Shown: positions 1 to 8,492, counted from the stretch's first letter. The stretch is 31,959 bases of DNA from VFZS01 sp964353255 (GCA_964353255.1 CAYGVJ010000060.1:1-31959); one strand, 5' to 3'. Made by a program: numbers and translations. Notes: generated by a model not told the origin, from the sequence alone.

Positions 1-533
1 AGATCCTCCTGCCACTGGCCCTGCCCCTCCCTCCATCGGAATACCTCGGGCTGGTGCTTGTGCTGGCCCACCGTGGCCGTGATGGTCTGGGTGGCCCCTC
101 CGCGATTGATCAGCAGCTTGACCGCCCGGCCGGCCGGCGTCTCCCGCACCAGCCGCACGAACTGCTCGGTGCCCTCGACGCGCTGGCCGTTGTACTCCAG
201 GACCACGTCTCCCTGCTTGAGTCCGGCTTTGGCCGCCGGGCTGTCCTCTTCAACCCGCGTGATCTCGATTCCCCGCTCTTCGGGGAGCTTCAGCGCCTTG
301 GCGCGTTCGCTGGAAACCTCGCCGATACCGATGCCCAAGTAGCTGCCCCCCGGCGCTTGGACCGCGGTCACGAAGCGCTCAAAAACCTGCTCGGGCGGAG
401 GCGCCGGCGCGCCCGGCGGAGACGGAGGCTGCGGCGCCGCTTGCCCCAAGAAGAGCAGTTCCTCAGTTTGCCCCAGCAACGCGCCGGCGCCGAGCGCCAG
501 CAAAACCGGCAGAACGAAAAGCATCTTTTTCAT
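1..533 (-). CDS. Secreted PDZ-domain protein, 3' end outside the window
   Basis: The reading frame opens at an ATG at 533 (minus) and is still open at base 1, so about 177 residues are visible and the C-terminus is missing. The start is supported by GGGAG about 9 nt upstream. A Lys-rich start followed by a hydrophobic run (MLFVLPVLLALGAGALLG) is a signal peptide. A Pro/Ala-rich linker follows, then a PDZ domain from about residue 65: the carboxylate-binding loop YLGIGI, then SPAAKAGLKQGDVVLEYNG, the typical PDZ core. No protease domain lies upstream of the PDZ, so this is not a complete HtrA. It starts 20 bp after the DUF4097-like gene and is the fourth gene of the sigma-factor operon. Role unknown; an envelope quality-control or scaffold protein is an inference. 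Confidence 0.8.
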   Translation of the reverse strand, partial: MKKMLFVLPVLLALGAGALLGQTEELLFLGQAAPQPPSPPGAPAPPPEQVFERFVTAVQAPGGSYLGIGIGEVSSERAKALKLPEERGIEITRVEEDSPAAKAGLKQGDVVLEYNGQRVEGTEQFVRLVRETPAGRAVKLLINRGGATQTITATVGQHKHQPEVFRWREGQGQWQED

Positions 534-553
534 GTTGTGTTGCTCCCAGTAAC

Positions 554-1729
554 TCATTTCTGACGACGCAGGTAGATGGCGCCGCCGGAAGCCGTCAGCT
601 TCAGCAAGGGGCCGCCCCCGTTGAGCGTCCCGTGCGCCTCGGCCCGTCCGGCCCGCGATTCCACCAGGGCGCGGATCTCCGGAAAATCGCTGACAATCCT
701 CTGGTAGCCCCGCGAATCGCTGATCGCCTGAATCGTCACCGCCAGATTAGACGGAATGAAAACCGTAATGTCACCTGCCGCCGTGGAAAGCACGGAATCC
801 TCGAGCGGTTTCCCGATGGCCAGCTCGGCGATGATACTGCCCATGCCGGTGGCCGCGCGCAGGCTGCCGAAAACGCCCAGGAGCTGGATGGAGCCGCCGC
901 CTGACTCGCATTGCGCCCCCTTGGCCGCGCGCACCTTGATGGAGCCCGCCCCGGTTTCGGCGGACACCGGTCCCGGCGCCTGAAGAACCTCGATCAGCCC
1001 TCCGGCGGTGCTGGCCGTAACCGGGCCGGCGGCTCGATCAACCCGGATATTGCCGCCGCCGGTGGAGGCGCGAACCGGCCCCAGGGCTTCCTGCACGTAG
1101 ATCTCGCCCCCCCCGGTGGTGAAGCCGGCTTCGCCGCCGATGGAGGCGGCGGTTATCGCCCCCCCGCCGGAAGAGATGCGCACGCTACGGCCGATCTTGC
1201 CCAGACGCACTTCGCCTCCCCCCGTACGCACGGTCAGGTCGCCGAGGATCCGGTCGATGTCCACTTGGCCGCCGCCGGTCTCAGCCCTCAGCGTGCCGTC
1301 CAGATCGCGAGCCCCGACGGCCCCGCCCTCAGAGTTCAACTCCACCTCCCGCAGCTTCCGGGGCACGCTCAGCCACAGGTCGCCCGAGGCCTCCCTAGTG
1401 GCCGGGGTGTCCGGGCAGGTCGCCACCAGAGTGGTCCAGCCGCCCTGCTGGCTGCTCTTCACTCGCCAGCGTGCCAGGATCTCCCGCGCGCTGGCTTCGC
1501 TGGCGGCCCGCACGCGCTTCTTCAACGTGTAGGAGATATCTGCGCGGGGCTCGCCCTGGAGCATGAGGGCGCCACGGGTGGAAACCCGCAGCCGTTCGGC
1601 CGCTTCGAGGGCCGCCGAACCGGTGACCGTCTGGACCCAGTAGCGGCCCTCGCGGCTGACGGCGGATTCGGTTTGCCCGTAGCCGGCCACCGCCAGGGCC
1701 GGCGCCAACCACAACCAACGCAGTCTCAT
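554..1729 (-). CDS. DUF4097-like secreted beta-repeat protein
   Basis: 391 residues with an N-terminal signal peptide (LRWLWLAPALAVAGYG). From about residue 125 the protein is a run of short strands each ending in a Gly-Gly-Gly or Thr-Gly-Gly-Gly turn (TGGGQVDI, TGGGEVRL, SSGGGAIT, TGGGEIYV, TGGGNIRV and so on). This is the signature of DUF4097/DUF2807-type right-handed beta-helical domains found beside anti-sigma factors in several phyla. Its ATG overlaps the stop of the anti-sigma gene (ATGA, 1729-1731), so translation is probably coupled. No catalytic motif is visible; function is unknown, most likely a structural or sensory envelope protein. Family assignment rests on the repeat pattern. 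Confidence 0.8.
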   Translation of the reverse strand: MRLRWLWLAPALAVAGYGQTESAVSREGRYWVQTVTGSAALEAAERLRVSTRGALMLQGEPRADISYTLKKRVRAASEASAREILARWRVKSSQQGGWTTLVATCPDTPATREASGDLWLSVPRKLREVELNSEGGAVGARDLDGTLRAETGGGQVDIDRILGDLTVRTGGGEVRLGKIGRSVRISSGGGAITAASIGGEAGFTTGGGEIYVQEALGPVRASTGGGNIRVDRAAGPVTASTAGGLIEVLQAPGPVSAETGAGSIKVRAAKGAQCESGGGSIQLLGVFGSLRAATGMGSIIAELAIGKPLEDSVLSTAAGDITVFIPSNLAVTIQAISDSRGYQRIVSDFPEIRALVESRAGRAEAHGTLNGGGPLLKLTASGGAIYLRRQK

Positions 1730-2634
1730 CAGAATGTCCCCACTGAGGCGTTCATTTCCTGAAGCGCCCGCTGGCAGCGCAGGCGCACGTAGTTGTTGCT
1801 CTCCCTCTGCACCAGCTCCTGAAGCACGCCCACCAGGGCGTCTTCCCGCTTCTGGGTGAGCAGGTCGATGGCCTGGATGCGCACGCCCGGGTTGTCATCC
1901 ACCAGCAGAACCCGCACCAGGGTGCTGCGCACCTCCGGCTCGGTGGCGAAGGCCTTCAGGCCCTCCAGCGCCTTCAGGCGCACGCCGGCGTTGGGGTCGT
2001 GCTCGAAAGTCGCGAGCAGGGCGCGGCGCACCTCGACCGATTCCGGCCGTGTCCTCAGGATGTCCACGGTGTCGCCGCGCAGGCCCGGATCCGCGGCGTC
2101 CCGCGCCGCGGCCAGCAACAGCCGCTGGATCGGCTCGTCCTCCGGATTCCCAGCCAGCACTCGCTGCCGGGTCTCTTCCACCACGATCTGCACCCGGCCG
2201 GAGGGGTCCGGCTGGAGATAACGCACGCGCAAGATCACGTCCCCGCCGCCGTTCTGCGCGGTCGGGGCGGCCTGCGGCGCCGTCCAGCGGGCCCCGAAAA
2301 AGCCCAGCGCCACCAGCGCCACGGCGCCTACGGGCCTGAAGGCCCACTGCCAGCCGCCGGCGAAGGGATGCCGCAGGCGTGCCCACCAACCGGCGCGTGC
2401 CGGGGCGGCCAGCTCCACGCGCCGCTCCAGATCCTGGCGGCAACGCACCAGCAGCCCGGCCGGAGGCTCCAGCTCGCGTTCGGCCAGCGTCCGGTGCACT
2501 CGCTGGAGCGCCTCGAGTTCCGCCCGGCAGCCGGGGCAGGCTTCCAGGTGGTCCTGGACAAGCTGTTCCTCTTCCAGCGACAGCTCGCCGTACAGGAACA
2601 GCGACAAATCCCGCTTGATCTCCGCGCAGTTCAT
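1729..2634 (-). CDS. Zinc-finger anti-sigma factor with HEAT-like C-terminal region
   Basis: 301 residues. The N-terminus is a zf-HC2 anti-sigma domain: Cys3 and the HLEACPGC motif (His29, Cys33, Cys36) give the HxxxCxxC zinc ligand set of ZAS proteins. One membrane segment lies at about residues 101-115 (PVGAVALVALGFFGA). After it come helical repeats with regularly spaced Ala/Leu and VRxxAL/VRxKALEGL elements, like HEAT repeats, which would lie outside the membrane. The ATG at 2634 overlaps the stop of the ECF sigma gene as ATGA. The arrangement predicts that it sequesters that sigma factor at the inner membrane and releases it on an envelope signal sensed by the outer repeats; the signal is not known. 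Confidence 0.85.
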   Translation of the reverse strand: MNCAEIKRDLSLFLYGELSLEEEQLVQDHLEACPGCRAELEALQRVHRTLAERELEPPAGLLVRCRQDLERRVELAAPARAGWWARLRHPFAGGWQWAFRPVGAVALVALGFFGARWTAPQAAPTAQNGGGDVILRVRYLQPDPSGRVQIVVEETRQRVLAGNPEDEPIQRLLLAAARDAADPGLRGDTVDILRTRPESVEVRRALLATFEHDPNAGVRLKALEGLKAFATEPEVRSTLVRVLLVDDNPGVRIQAIDLLTQKREDALVGVLQELVQRESNNYVRLRCQRALQEMNASVGTF

Positions 2635-3254
2635 AGGAAATCCCCTAGCGCGGCCCGCATCTTCTGGGTCGCGCGGAACAGGCAGGTCTTGGCCGCTTCC
2701 TCACTGGCGCCCAGCACCTCTCCGATGGCTCGCAGCCGCATGCCCTGATAGTGGCGCAGCTCGAAGACCATGCGCTCGCGCGGGGTGAGCCCTTCCAGCA
2801 CCTGCGCGATGCGCTGGCCCAACTGGCGACTCATCAGGGCCCGCTGCGGGTCGCCCTGGGCGCGCCCCTCGGCTACGCCCTCCAGGCGGTCGCGCGGTCC
2901 CTCGGCGGTCTCTATCACGGGCGGCTCCTCCTTGCGGATCCTGCGCTTGCGCAATTGATCCACGCACAGGTTGGCGACGATGCGATACAGCCAGGTGTGA
3001 AAGTTGCAGTCAAACCGGAACGCGTGCAGGTTCCGGTAGACCCGCAAGAACGCTTCCTGGTAGACGTCATAGGCATCTTCCTCCGAGCGAAGCAGGTTCA
3101 TCGCCATCCGGAGCACACTGCGATCGTAGGCGCGGACCAGCTTCTCGAAGGCGGCCTGATCGCCGCCCTGAGCCGCCCGGATCCACACCGCTTCGTCCAC
3201 TGCCGCAGTGGAACTCAGGTCCATGGGCAATGCGGCCTGGCGCTCAACGGTCAC
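2631..3254 (-). CDS. ECF-type RNA polymerase sigma factor
   Basis: 207 residues, usual size for the RpoE-like ECF group. Sigma region 2 is clear (FEKLVRAYDRSVLRMA, then DAYDVYQEAFLRVYRNL and FHTWLYRIVANLCVD). Region 4 (LTPRERMVFELRHYQGM with the helix-turn-helix EVLGASEEAAKTCLFRA) closes the protein. The longest frame begins at a GTG (3254) with little Shine-Dalgarno support; an internal ATG at 3224 (MDLSS) would remove ten residues and is also possible. First gene of the four-gene minus-strand operon and overlaps the anti-sigma gene, so the pair is a sigma/anti-sigma switch, probably autoregulated from the 3255-3587 region. Confidence 0.9.
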   Translation of the reverse strand: MTVERQAALPMDLSSTAAVDEAVWIRAAQGGDQAAFEKLVRAYDRSVLRMAMNLLRSEEDAYDVYQEAFLRVYRNLHAFRFDCNFHTWLYRIVANLCVDQLRKRRIRKEEPPVIETAEGPRDRLEGVAEGRAQGDPQRALMSRQLGQRIAQVLEGLTPRERMVFELRHYQGMRLRAIGEVLGASEEAAKTCLFRATQKMRAALGDFL

Positions 3255-3328
3255 CCTGTTTGTTGAGACGCTCGAACAGCCGAAGTGTAACAGAGGAGCA
3301 AGGCGTCAGCCGAGTGCGGTTCGCGGTG

Positions 3329-3348
3329 GGACAGGCTTTGGCTTGTCC
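3329..3348. repeat. REP-like palindromic element
   Basis: GGACAGGC (3329-3336) pairs with GCTTGTCC (3341-3348) around a TTTG loop: eight base pairs with one G-T. The sequence has the look of the short 'gggacaggct...' palindromes I recall as scattered between genes in some Acidobacteriota, but only one copy is seen here, so the repeat status is an inference from memory. Confidence 0.4.
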
Positions 3349-3442
3349 TCCCCTGGCGGGGCTCGGGCCAGGCCGAGGACCCGCCCCGCGGTCGGGGGAA
3401 AGGACGGCCCGATATTGACACCGCCCCGGCTCCGAGACGGTG

Positions 3443-3483
3443 TATACTTGTAGGGACGTTCCCCCAGTCGGAGGGGACGTTCC
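3443..3483 (+). promoter_or_regulatory. -10-like box followed by tandem GGGACGTTCC sites
   Basis: TATACT at 3443-3448 is a good -10 hexamer. The nearest TTGACA (3415-3420) is 22 bp away, too far for an ordinary sigma-70 promoter, so either the -35 is dispensable or another sigma factor is used. Just downstream GGGACGTTCC occurs twice, at 3453-3462 and 3474-3483, exactly 21 bp apart (two helical turns), each with GGA/TCC arms. This suggests a dimeric regulator bound on one face of the DNA just after the start site. The regulator is unknown. Confidence 0.4.
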
Positions 3484-3587
3484 GCTCAAGCCGGTTGCAG
3501 GGACAGCACTCCCCGCGCTGTGATATTCCTAGTAGGCATGGTGCGATCTCGACGGAGCCGGACTCCGAGCGGCGCAAGAGGTGAACG

Positions 3588-3899
3588 GTGCCGTTGAGCC
3601 TGTACATCCAAACCAGCCCGGGCGCTCCGGGCCTGGGTCTTCCCTTTCTGCTGTTGATGTTCGTGGGCCTGTACTTCCTGTTGATGTTCCCCGCCATGCG
3701 CCAGCGGAAGCGGCGCCAGAAGATGCTCAAGGCGCTGCAACCCGGGCAACTGGTGCTGACCAGCGGCGGCATCATCGGCGCCATCCTGAGCATCAACGAC
3801 GACGATACCCTGATTCTGCGCGTCAAGCCCGACAACATCAGGCTCCAGGTGGACCGCAGCGCGGTCGCCAGCGTGGCTCCGGTGGAGGAGAAGAAGTAG
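3588..3899 (+). CDS. yajC: YajC, SecDF-associated preprotein translocase subunit
   Basis: 103 residues, normal for YajC. One N-terminal membrane segment (GLPFLLLMFVGLYFLLMFP) is followed by a basic patch (RQRKRRQKMLKAL) and the conserved YajC core LQPGQLVLTSGGIIGAILSI with the closing D-x-L-I-L-R-V element. GTG start, with AGAGG a few bases upstream. In bacteria YajC forms a complex with SecD and SecF at the SecYEG translocon, and here secD begins 16 bp after its stop. Confidence 0.93.
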   Translation: MPLSLYIQTSPGAPGLGLPFLLLMFVGLYFLLMFPAMRQRKRRQKMLKALQPGQLVLTSGGIIGAILSINDDDTLILRVKPDNIRLQVDRSAVASVAPVEEKK

Positions 3900-3915
3900 T
3901 CGGGAGAAGCGCGGC

Positions 3916-5559
3916 ATGAGCACCAGGACCAGAGCGATCATCATTCTTGGGGTCATTCTCCTGTCGATTTACGGCGTCATCGCCTTGTGGAAGGAGGACC
4001 GGCTTCTGGGCTTGCCCAAGTCTGCGGCCCAACTGCGGGAGAACCTCAAGGAGAACGTCCGGCTGGGCCTGGACCTGCGCGGGGGCACGCACATGATTCT
4101 GCAGGTGCGGGTGCATGAAGCCGCCGGTTCGGAAGCCGATGGGGTGATCGAACGGCTCAAGGAGGAGCTGCGCAAGGCGCGCATCGACTACGCTTCGATC
4201 GATCGTAATGAGCCGGCCACCGTCGAGCAAACCGACTCCATCGAGATCAACCTGCGAGGCGTTCCTTCAGCGCGAGCCGGCGACTTGCGCGGCCTGATCA
4301 ACGAACGGTTTGCCGCCTGGCTGCCGACACCGGTCAACCCTACCGACTACCGGCTCACCATGCGGCCCACCGAGATGATCGGGCTCAAGCGGGAGACGGT
4401 CGAGCGCACCATCCGCACCTTGGAGCGCCGCATCAACAGCCTGGGCCTGACCGAGCCGGTCATCCAGGCCCACGGACCCGCCGAGAAGTCCTTCCAGATT
4501 CTGATTCAGTTGCCGGGTGTGGATGACCCGGGCCGGGTCAAGCAGATCATGGGAACCGCCGCGGTCCTGGAACTGTGCGAAGTCAAGGACGGGCCGTTCG
4601 GCAGCCCCGAGCAAGCGCGCGCCAAGAACGGCGGCGTGCTGCCGTTGAACACCAAACTGATTCCCGAGGTCCGCCGGCCGGGGGAGAGCGGGGAGGCCTG
4701 GTATCTGCTGAACCGCACCCCGGTTGTGACGGGCCGCGATTTGCGCAGCGCCCGTCCGGGGCGGGACGAGTTCCAGAAGTGGGAGACCGATTTCACGCTC
4801 AGCCGCGACGGGGCTCGGCGTTTCGGGCGCTACACCGAGGCCAACGTCGGCAACCGGCTGGCGATCGTGCTGGACAACCAGGTGCGGAGCGCCCCCACCA
4901 TCCAGACCGCCATTCCGGACGGAAACGCCCGCATCACCGGCGCCCCCAATCAGCAGGACGCCGCGGATCTGGCCTTGATCCTGCAATCGGGCTCCCTGCC
5001 GGCCGGCATCGACTACCTGCTGGAACGCACCGTCGGGCCTTCGCTGGGGGCCGACTCGATCCGCCAAGGAGTGGTCTCCGGCCTGGTAGGGCTGGCCATG
5101 GTGGTGACCGTGATGCTGCTCTACTACCGGAAGAGCGGTCTGAATGCCGTCATAGCCTTGTTCCTGAACGCCGTCATCACGGTGGCCGTCCTCAGCTACT
5201 TCGAGGCGGTCTGGACGCTGCCGGGCATCGCCGGACTGATCCTGAGCCTGGGAATGGCGGTGGACAGCAACGTGTTGATTTTCGAGCGGATCCGCGAGGA
5301 ACTCCGGGCCGGCAAGGCGGTGGTTGCGGCCGTGGAGGCGGGCTTCGACCGAGCCTTCATCACCATCATCGACACGCACGTCGTCACCGTAGTATCCAGC
5401 GCTTTCCTGTTCATGTTCGGCACAGGTCCGGTGAAAGGCTTTGCCGTCACCCTGGTGGTCGGCCTCATCGCCAACCTGTTCACTGCCGTCTTTGTGTCAC
5501 GGACCATGTTCGACTGGGCCCTGTCCCGGCGGGCCCAGGTGGCAACCTTGAGCATCTAG
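3916..5559 (+). CDS. secD: SecD, proton-driven protein export subunit
   Basis: 547 residues. Membrane segment 1 is near residues 8-25, then the LGLDLRGGTHM motif that opens the periplasmic P1 domain. After the large head region, the export domain carries five further membrane helices starting near residue 385. The conserved helix-4 sequence GMAVDSNVLIFERIREEL near residue 447 contains the Asp used for proton movement. ATG start with GGGAG upstream. SecD with SecF pulls translocated proteins into the periplasm using the proton gradient. The gene is separate from secF, as in E. coli. Confidence 0.95.
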   Translation: MSTRTRAIIILGVILLSIYGVIALWKEDRLLGLPKSAAQLRENLKENVRLGLDLRGGTHMILQVRVHEAAGSEADGVIERLKEELRKARIDYASIDRNEPATVEQTDSIEINLRGVPSARAGDLRGLINERFAAWLPTPVNPTDYRLTMRPTEMIGLKRETVERTIRTLERRINSLGLTEPVIQAHGPAEKSFQILIQLPGVDDPGRVKQIMGTAAVLELCEVKDGPFGSPEQARAKNGGVLPLNTKLIPEVRRPGESGEAWYLLNRTPVVTGRDLRSARPGRDEFQKWETDFTLSRDGARRFGRYTEANVGNRLAIVLDNQVRSAPTIQTAIPDGNARITGAPNQQDAADLALILQSGSLPAGIDYLLERTVGPSLGADSIRQGVVSGLVGLAMVVTVMLLYYRKSGLNAVIALFLNAVITVAVLSYFEAVWTLPGIAGLILSLGMAVDSNVLIFERIREELRAGKAVVAAVEAGFDRAFITIIDTHVVTVVSSAFLFMFGTGPVKGFAVTLVVGLIANLFTAVFVSRTMFDWALSRRAQVATLSI

Positions 5560-5649
5560 GGGATTTGTGATAGCTTTTTTGGGAAGGTTGGGAACTTGCC
5601 TGAGCCAGGCGGTGTCCAAACTTGACGAGTCCCAGCGCAGGCCTTAAGC

Positions 5650-6879
5650 ATGGAACTGTTTCGCCAGACGAACATCGACTTTCTGGGTAAGACGCGCCTG
5701 GCGCTGGGCATTTCAGTGGCTCTGGTTTTGGGCACCGTCGCAACCCTGGCGATCCAGAAGGGGCCCAAGTGGGGCATTGACTTCCGGGGCGGCGCCGTCA
5801 TCTACGTAAAGTTCCGGGACAATCCCCCGGTTCAGGCCATCCGCAGCGCCTTGGAGGCCCGGATCCCGGGCGAAATCTCCGTCCAGGAACTCACCGGCAC
5901 CCGAGAGGTCATGATCGGCACCGAACTCAAGGACGAGCGGTCCCTGGAGGCGGCCCGGCAGACCATTACCCAGACCCTCCAGGACCGCTTCGGCCGCACG
6001 GGTTCGAAGCTGGATTTCAACAACGCCGGGAAGCAGACTCTGCTGGAGCGCCTGCGGGACCCGCTGCAACGCGCCAGCGTGGCGCTCTCCGAGCAGGAGT
6101 TGCAGGACTTGGTCGCGCGGATGCTGGCGTTTCGCGATCAGCAGCGCTCCGGGATCCTGAGCAACTTCAAGGAGTTGTCGGCAGTTTCGGGGGTCACGCC
6201 GGCGGTCCTGGCCACCCTCGAGCAGGAGGCCGCCCTGGCGCCGTTCAGCTTCCGGCAGGTAGAGATCGTAGGGCCGAAGGCGGGCGCCGAGTTGCGGGCG
6301 AAGGCCTTGCTGGCCACCCTGTACGCCCTGGGCGGCATGCTGGTTTACATCGCCCTGCGCTTCGAGTTCATCGTCGGGGTGGCCGCCATTGTAGCCATCA
6401 TCCACGACACGATAATCACGGTCGGCTTCTTCTCGTGGTTCGATCGGGAAATCACCCTCAACGTGATTGCGGCGCTGCTGACCCTGATCGGCTACTCGAT
6501 GAACGACAAGATCGTGGTGTTCGACCGGGTCCGGGAGAACCTGAAGCTGCGCTTCCGCGGCCCCCTCCGCGAGCTGGTCAACAAGAGCATCAACCAGACC
6601 TTGAGCCGGACGCTGCTAACTGCCGGGCCTACCCTTCTGTGCACGGTAGCGCTATACTTTTTGGGCGGGCCGGTGCTGAACAGCATCGCGTACGCGCTGA
6701 TCATCGGAATCATCGTGGGGACGTACTCGTCGATCTTTGTGGCTAGCGCCATCCTGGTGGCTTGGCAGGAGTGGCTGGAGCGCCGGAGGAAGGTGCGGGG
6801 ATCCCCCGTTGCCGTGCCGGTGTCTAATGCTAAGGAGACTGCCCGGCGGCGTCCCGCCAAGGCAGGAAGGCAAGTTTGA
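5650..6879 (+). CDS. secF: SecF, protein export membrane protein, with an enlarged head
   Basis: 409 residues against about 320 for E. coli SecF. Membrane segment 1 (about 18-37) is followed by GIDFRGGAV, the SecF signature. Between the usual head and the VGPKAGAEL element before helix 2, roughly residues 115-200 form an extra mostly helical stretch (LLERLRDPLQ, QELQDLVARM, FKELSAVSGV). The core helices follow, with YSMNDKIVVFDRVREN near residue 281 matching the SecD helix-4 motif. It lies 90 bp after secD. The extra region has no motif I recognise and may simply be lineage-specific. Confidence 0.95.
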   Translation: MELFRQTNIDFLGKTRLALGISVALVLGTVATLAIQKGPKWGIDFRGGAVIYVKFRDNPPVQAIRSALEARIPGEISVQELTGTREVMIGTELKDERSLEAARQTITQTLQDRFGRTGSKLDFNNAGKQTLLERLRDPLQRASVALSEQELQDLVARMLAFRDQQRSGILSNFKELSAVSGVTPAVLATLEQEAALAPFSFRQVEIVGPKAGAELRAKALLATLYALGGMLVYIALRFEFIVGVAAIVAIIHDTIITVGFFSWFDREITLNVIAALLTLIGYSMNDKIVVFDRVRENLKLRFRGPLRELVNKSINQTLSRTLLTAGPTLLCTVALYFLGGPVLNSIAYALIIGIIVGTYSSIFVASAILVAWQEWLERRRKVRGSPVAVPVSNAKETARRRPAKAGRQV

Positions 6880-6967
6880 GGAAGCGGGAACGAGCGCCGG
6901 CCTTTGGCGGCCCGCAGTGGTGCGGGCCCCCTGGGGGCGGCGGAAGTGATAGGAGAGGGTAGAGACC

Positions 6968-7717
6968 ATGTTTGAACAATCTTTCCTCGATCGCTCGGGA
7001 AGCACCAACCGCCCTTGGACAGTGGCGGTGGGGTTCTTCGTCCAGACCATAGGGATCGGCCTGCTGATCCTGATACCCTTGATTGCCACCGACACTCTCC
7101 CGAGGCAACAACTGATGAGCTTCCTGGTGGCGCCGCCTCCGCCCCCCCCGCCGCCTCCGCCCCCCGCCGCGGCCCCGGTGAAGGTGGTCAAGATACTCCC
7201 CAAGCAGTTCGACGCCGGCAGGCTGATGGCGCCCAAGGTGATCCCCAAGCAGATCGCCATGATCAAGGAGGATGAGCTGCCCGACCCCTCCGGCTCCATC
7301 GGCGTAGTAGGCGGCGTACCGGGGGGCTTTGGCGGTACCCCCGGCGGCGTCATCGGCGGGATTATCGGCGGTGTGCCGGTGGCCCCACCCCCGCCGCCCC
7401 CGGTGAAGGTCGAGAAGCCGGTCACTCCGCAGCGTATCCGCGTGGGCGGCAACGTGCAGGCGGCCAAGATCGTCAGGCAGCCCAAGCCCATCTATCCGCC
7501 GCTAGCCAAGCAGGCCCGCATCCAGGGGACGGTGCGCTTCACCGCCATCATCGGCCGGGACGGCACCATTCAGAACCTTCAGCTCGTCAGCGGTCATCCC
7601 TTGCTGGTTCCGTCGGCTCAGGAAGCCGTCAAGCAGTGGGTGTACCAGCCGACTCTCTTGAACGGGGAGCCGGTAGAAGTAATAACGCAGATTGACGTGA
7701 ACTTCACGTTGCAGTAA
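6968..7717 (+). CDS. TonB-family energy transducer
   Basis: 249 residues. A cytoplasmic start of about 18 residues, a single membrane anchor (about 19-40, VAVGFFVQTIGIGLLILIP), a polyproline stretch, Gly/Pro-rich linkers and a C-terminal TonB domain from about residue 165 (KPIYPPLAKQARIQGTVRF ... VTQIDVNFTLQ end pattern). AGGAGAGG precedes the ATG. It transmits inner-membrane proton-motive energy to outer-membrane receptors. The exbB and exbD genes directly downstream supply the motor. Distinct from the second TonB-family gene at 28332-29363, which carries a Gly-rich rather than polyproline linker. Confidence 0.9.
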   Translation: MFEQSFLDRSGSTNRPWTVAVGFFVQTIGIGLLILIPLIATDTLPRQQLMSFLVAPPPPPPPPPPPAAAPVKVVKILPKQFDAGRLMAPKVIPKQIAMIKEDELPDPSGSIGVVGGVPGGFGGTPGGVIGGIIGGVPVAPPPPPPVKVEKPVTPQRIRVGGNVQAAKIVRQPKPIYPPLAKQARIQGTVRFTAIIGRDGTIQNLQLVSGHPLLVPSAQEAVKQWVYQPTLLNGEPVEVITQIDVNFTLQ

Positions 7718-7760
7718 TCTCGATGTCTTAAGACAATTCAACTCGCAGGAGAAAGAGAAC

Positions 7761-8492
7761 ATGCTTTTACAGTTGCAAGTCTGGGCTTTCCTGTTGCTCC
7801 AGGAAGGAACCACTGTGGGATTCGATGTGCGCTCGTTGTGGGTCCAGATGGGCGGGCTGGCCAAGACCGTGGTGATCCTCCTGTTCGCCATGTCGGCCTG
7901 GTCGATCGGCGTGATGATCGACCGTCTGATCGCCTACGCCGCGACCCGCAAGCAGTCCCGCCAGTTCGCCCCGGCGGTAGCCGGCGCTTTGCGCGAGGGC
8001 AAGCTGGATGAAGCCATCAAGATCGCCGACCGTTTCAAGAAGAGCCATCTGGCCAAGGTGGTGGTGGCCGGCCTTCAGGAGTTCCGGGCGCATCAGATCA
8101 GCGCGGAGATTCCGGGCGAGGAGATCGAGGCTTCCAAGCGGGCTCTGGAGCGCGCCGAGGCTATCGTCCATGCCGAGCTCAAGCGGGGCGTGCCCAACCT
8201 GGCCACCATCGGCTCGACGGCGCCCTTCGTGGGCCTGTTCGGAACCGTGGTGGGCATCATCAACGCCTTCCGGGGCATCTCGACGGAGAAGTCCACTGGT
8301 CTGGGCGCCGTGGCGGGCGGGATCTCCGAGGCCCTGGTGACCACCGCCATCGGGTTGTTCGTGGCCATTCCGGCCTTCTGGATGTTCAACTACTTCACCA
8401 CCCGGATCGAGGGCTTCGACGTGGAGATGAGCAACTCCAGCTCCGAGCTTGTGGACTACTTCCTGAAGCGTTCCCAGCGCGCCGGCAAGTGA
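7761..8492 (+). CDS. exbB: ExbB/TolQ-type proton channel subunit
   Basis: 243 residues, typical for ExbB. Three membrane helices are visible: about 35-57 (KTVVILLFAMSAWSIGVMI), about 148-170 (TIGSTAPFVGLFGTVVGII, the conserved MotA/TolQ/ExbB signature) and about 193-215 (ALVTTAIGLFVAIPAFW). The cytoplasmic region between helices 1 and 2 is amphipathic. It forms the pentameric stator around ExbD and energises the TonB protein encoded just upstream. Confidence 0.93.
   Translation: MLLQLQVWAFLLLQEGTTVGFDVRSLWVQMGGLAKTVVILLFAMSAWSIGVMIDRLIAYAATRKQSRQFAPAVAGALREGKLDEAIKIADRFKKSHLAKVVVAGLQEFRAHQISAEIPGEEIEASKRALERAEAIVHAELKRGVPNLATIGSTAPFVGLFGTVVGIINAFRGISTEKSTGLGAVAGGISEALVTTAIGLFVAIPAFWMFNYFTTRIEGFDVEMSNSSSELVDYFLKRSQRAGK

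Larger units (their letters stand above)
3255..3587. other. Divergent intergenic region, sigma operon / Sec operon
   Basis: 333 bp without a convincing gene. It must hold the promoters for the minus-strand sigma operon and the plus-strand yajC operon. Visible elements, listed separately, are a palindromic repeat near 3329-3348 and two GGGACGTTCC boxes after a TATACT hexamer. A GC-rich imperfect inverted repeat (GGCGGG near 3355 with CCCGCC near 3390) extends the structured part. No recognised riboswitch class is seen. Confidence 0.6.

Noticed and set aside
911..1762. Long plus-strand ORF opposite the DUF4097-like gene (and similar long antisense ORFs across the window)
   Set aside because: Low-complexity Arg/Gly/Ala/Pro composition and exact overlap with clear genes on the other strand mark these as GC-rich shadow frames.
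3415..3448. TTGACA / TATACT as an ordinary sigma-70 promoter
   Set aside because: The spacer is 22 bp, outside the functional range; only the -10-like box is retained as a weak element.
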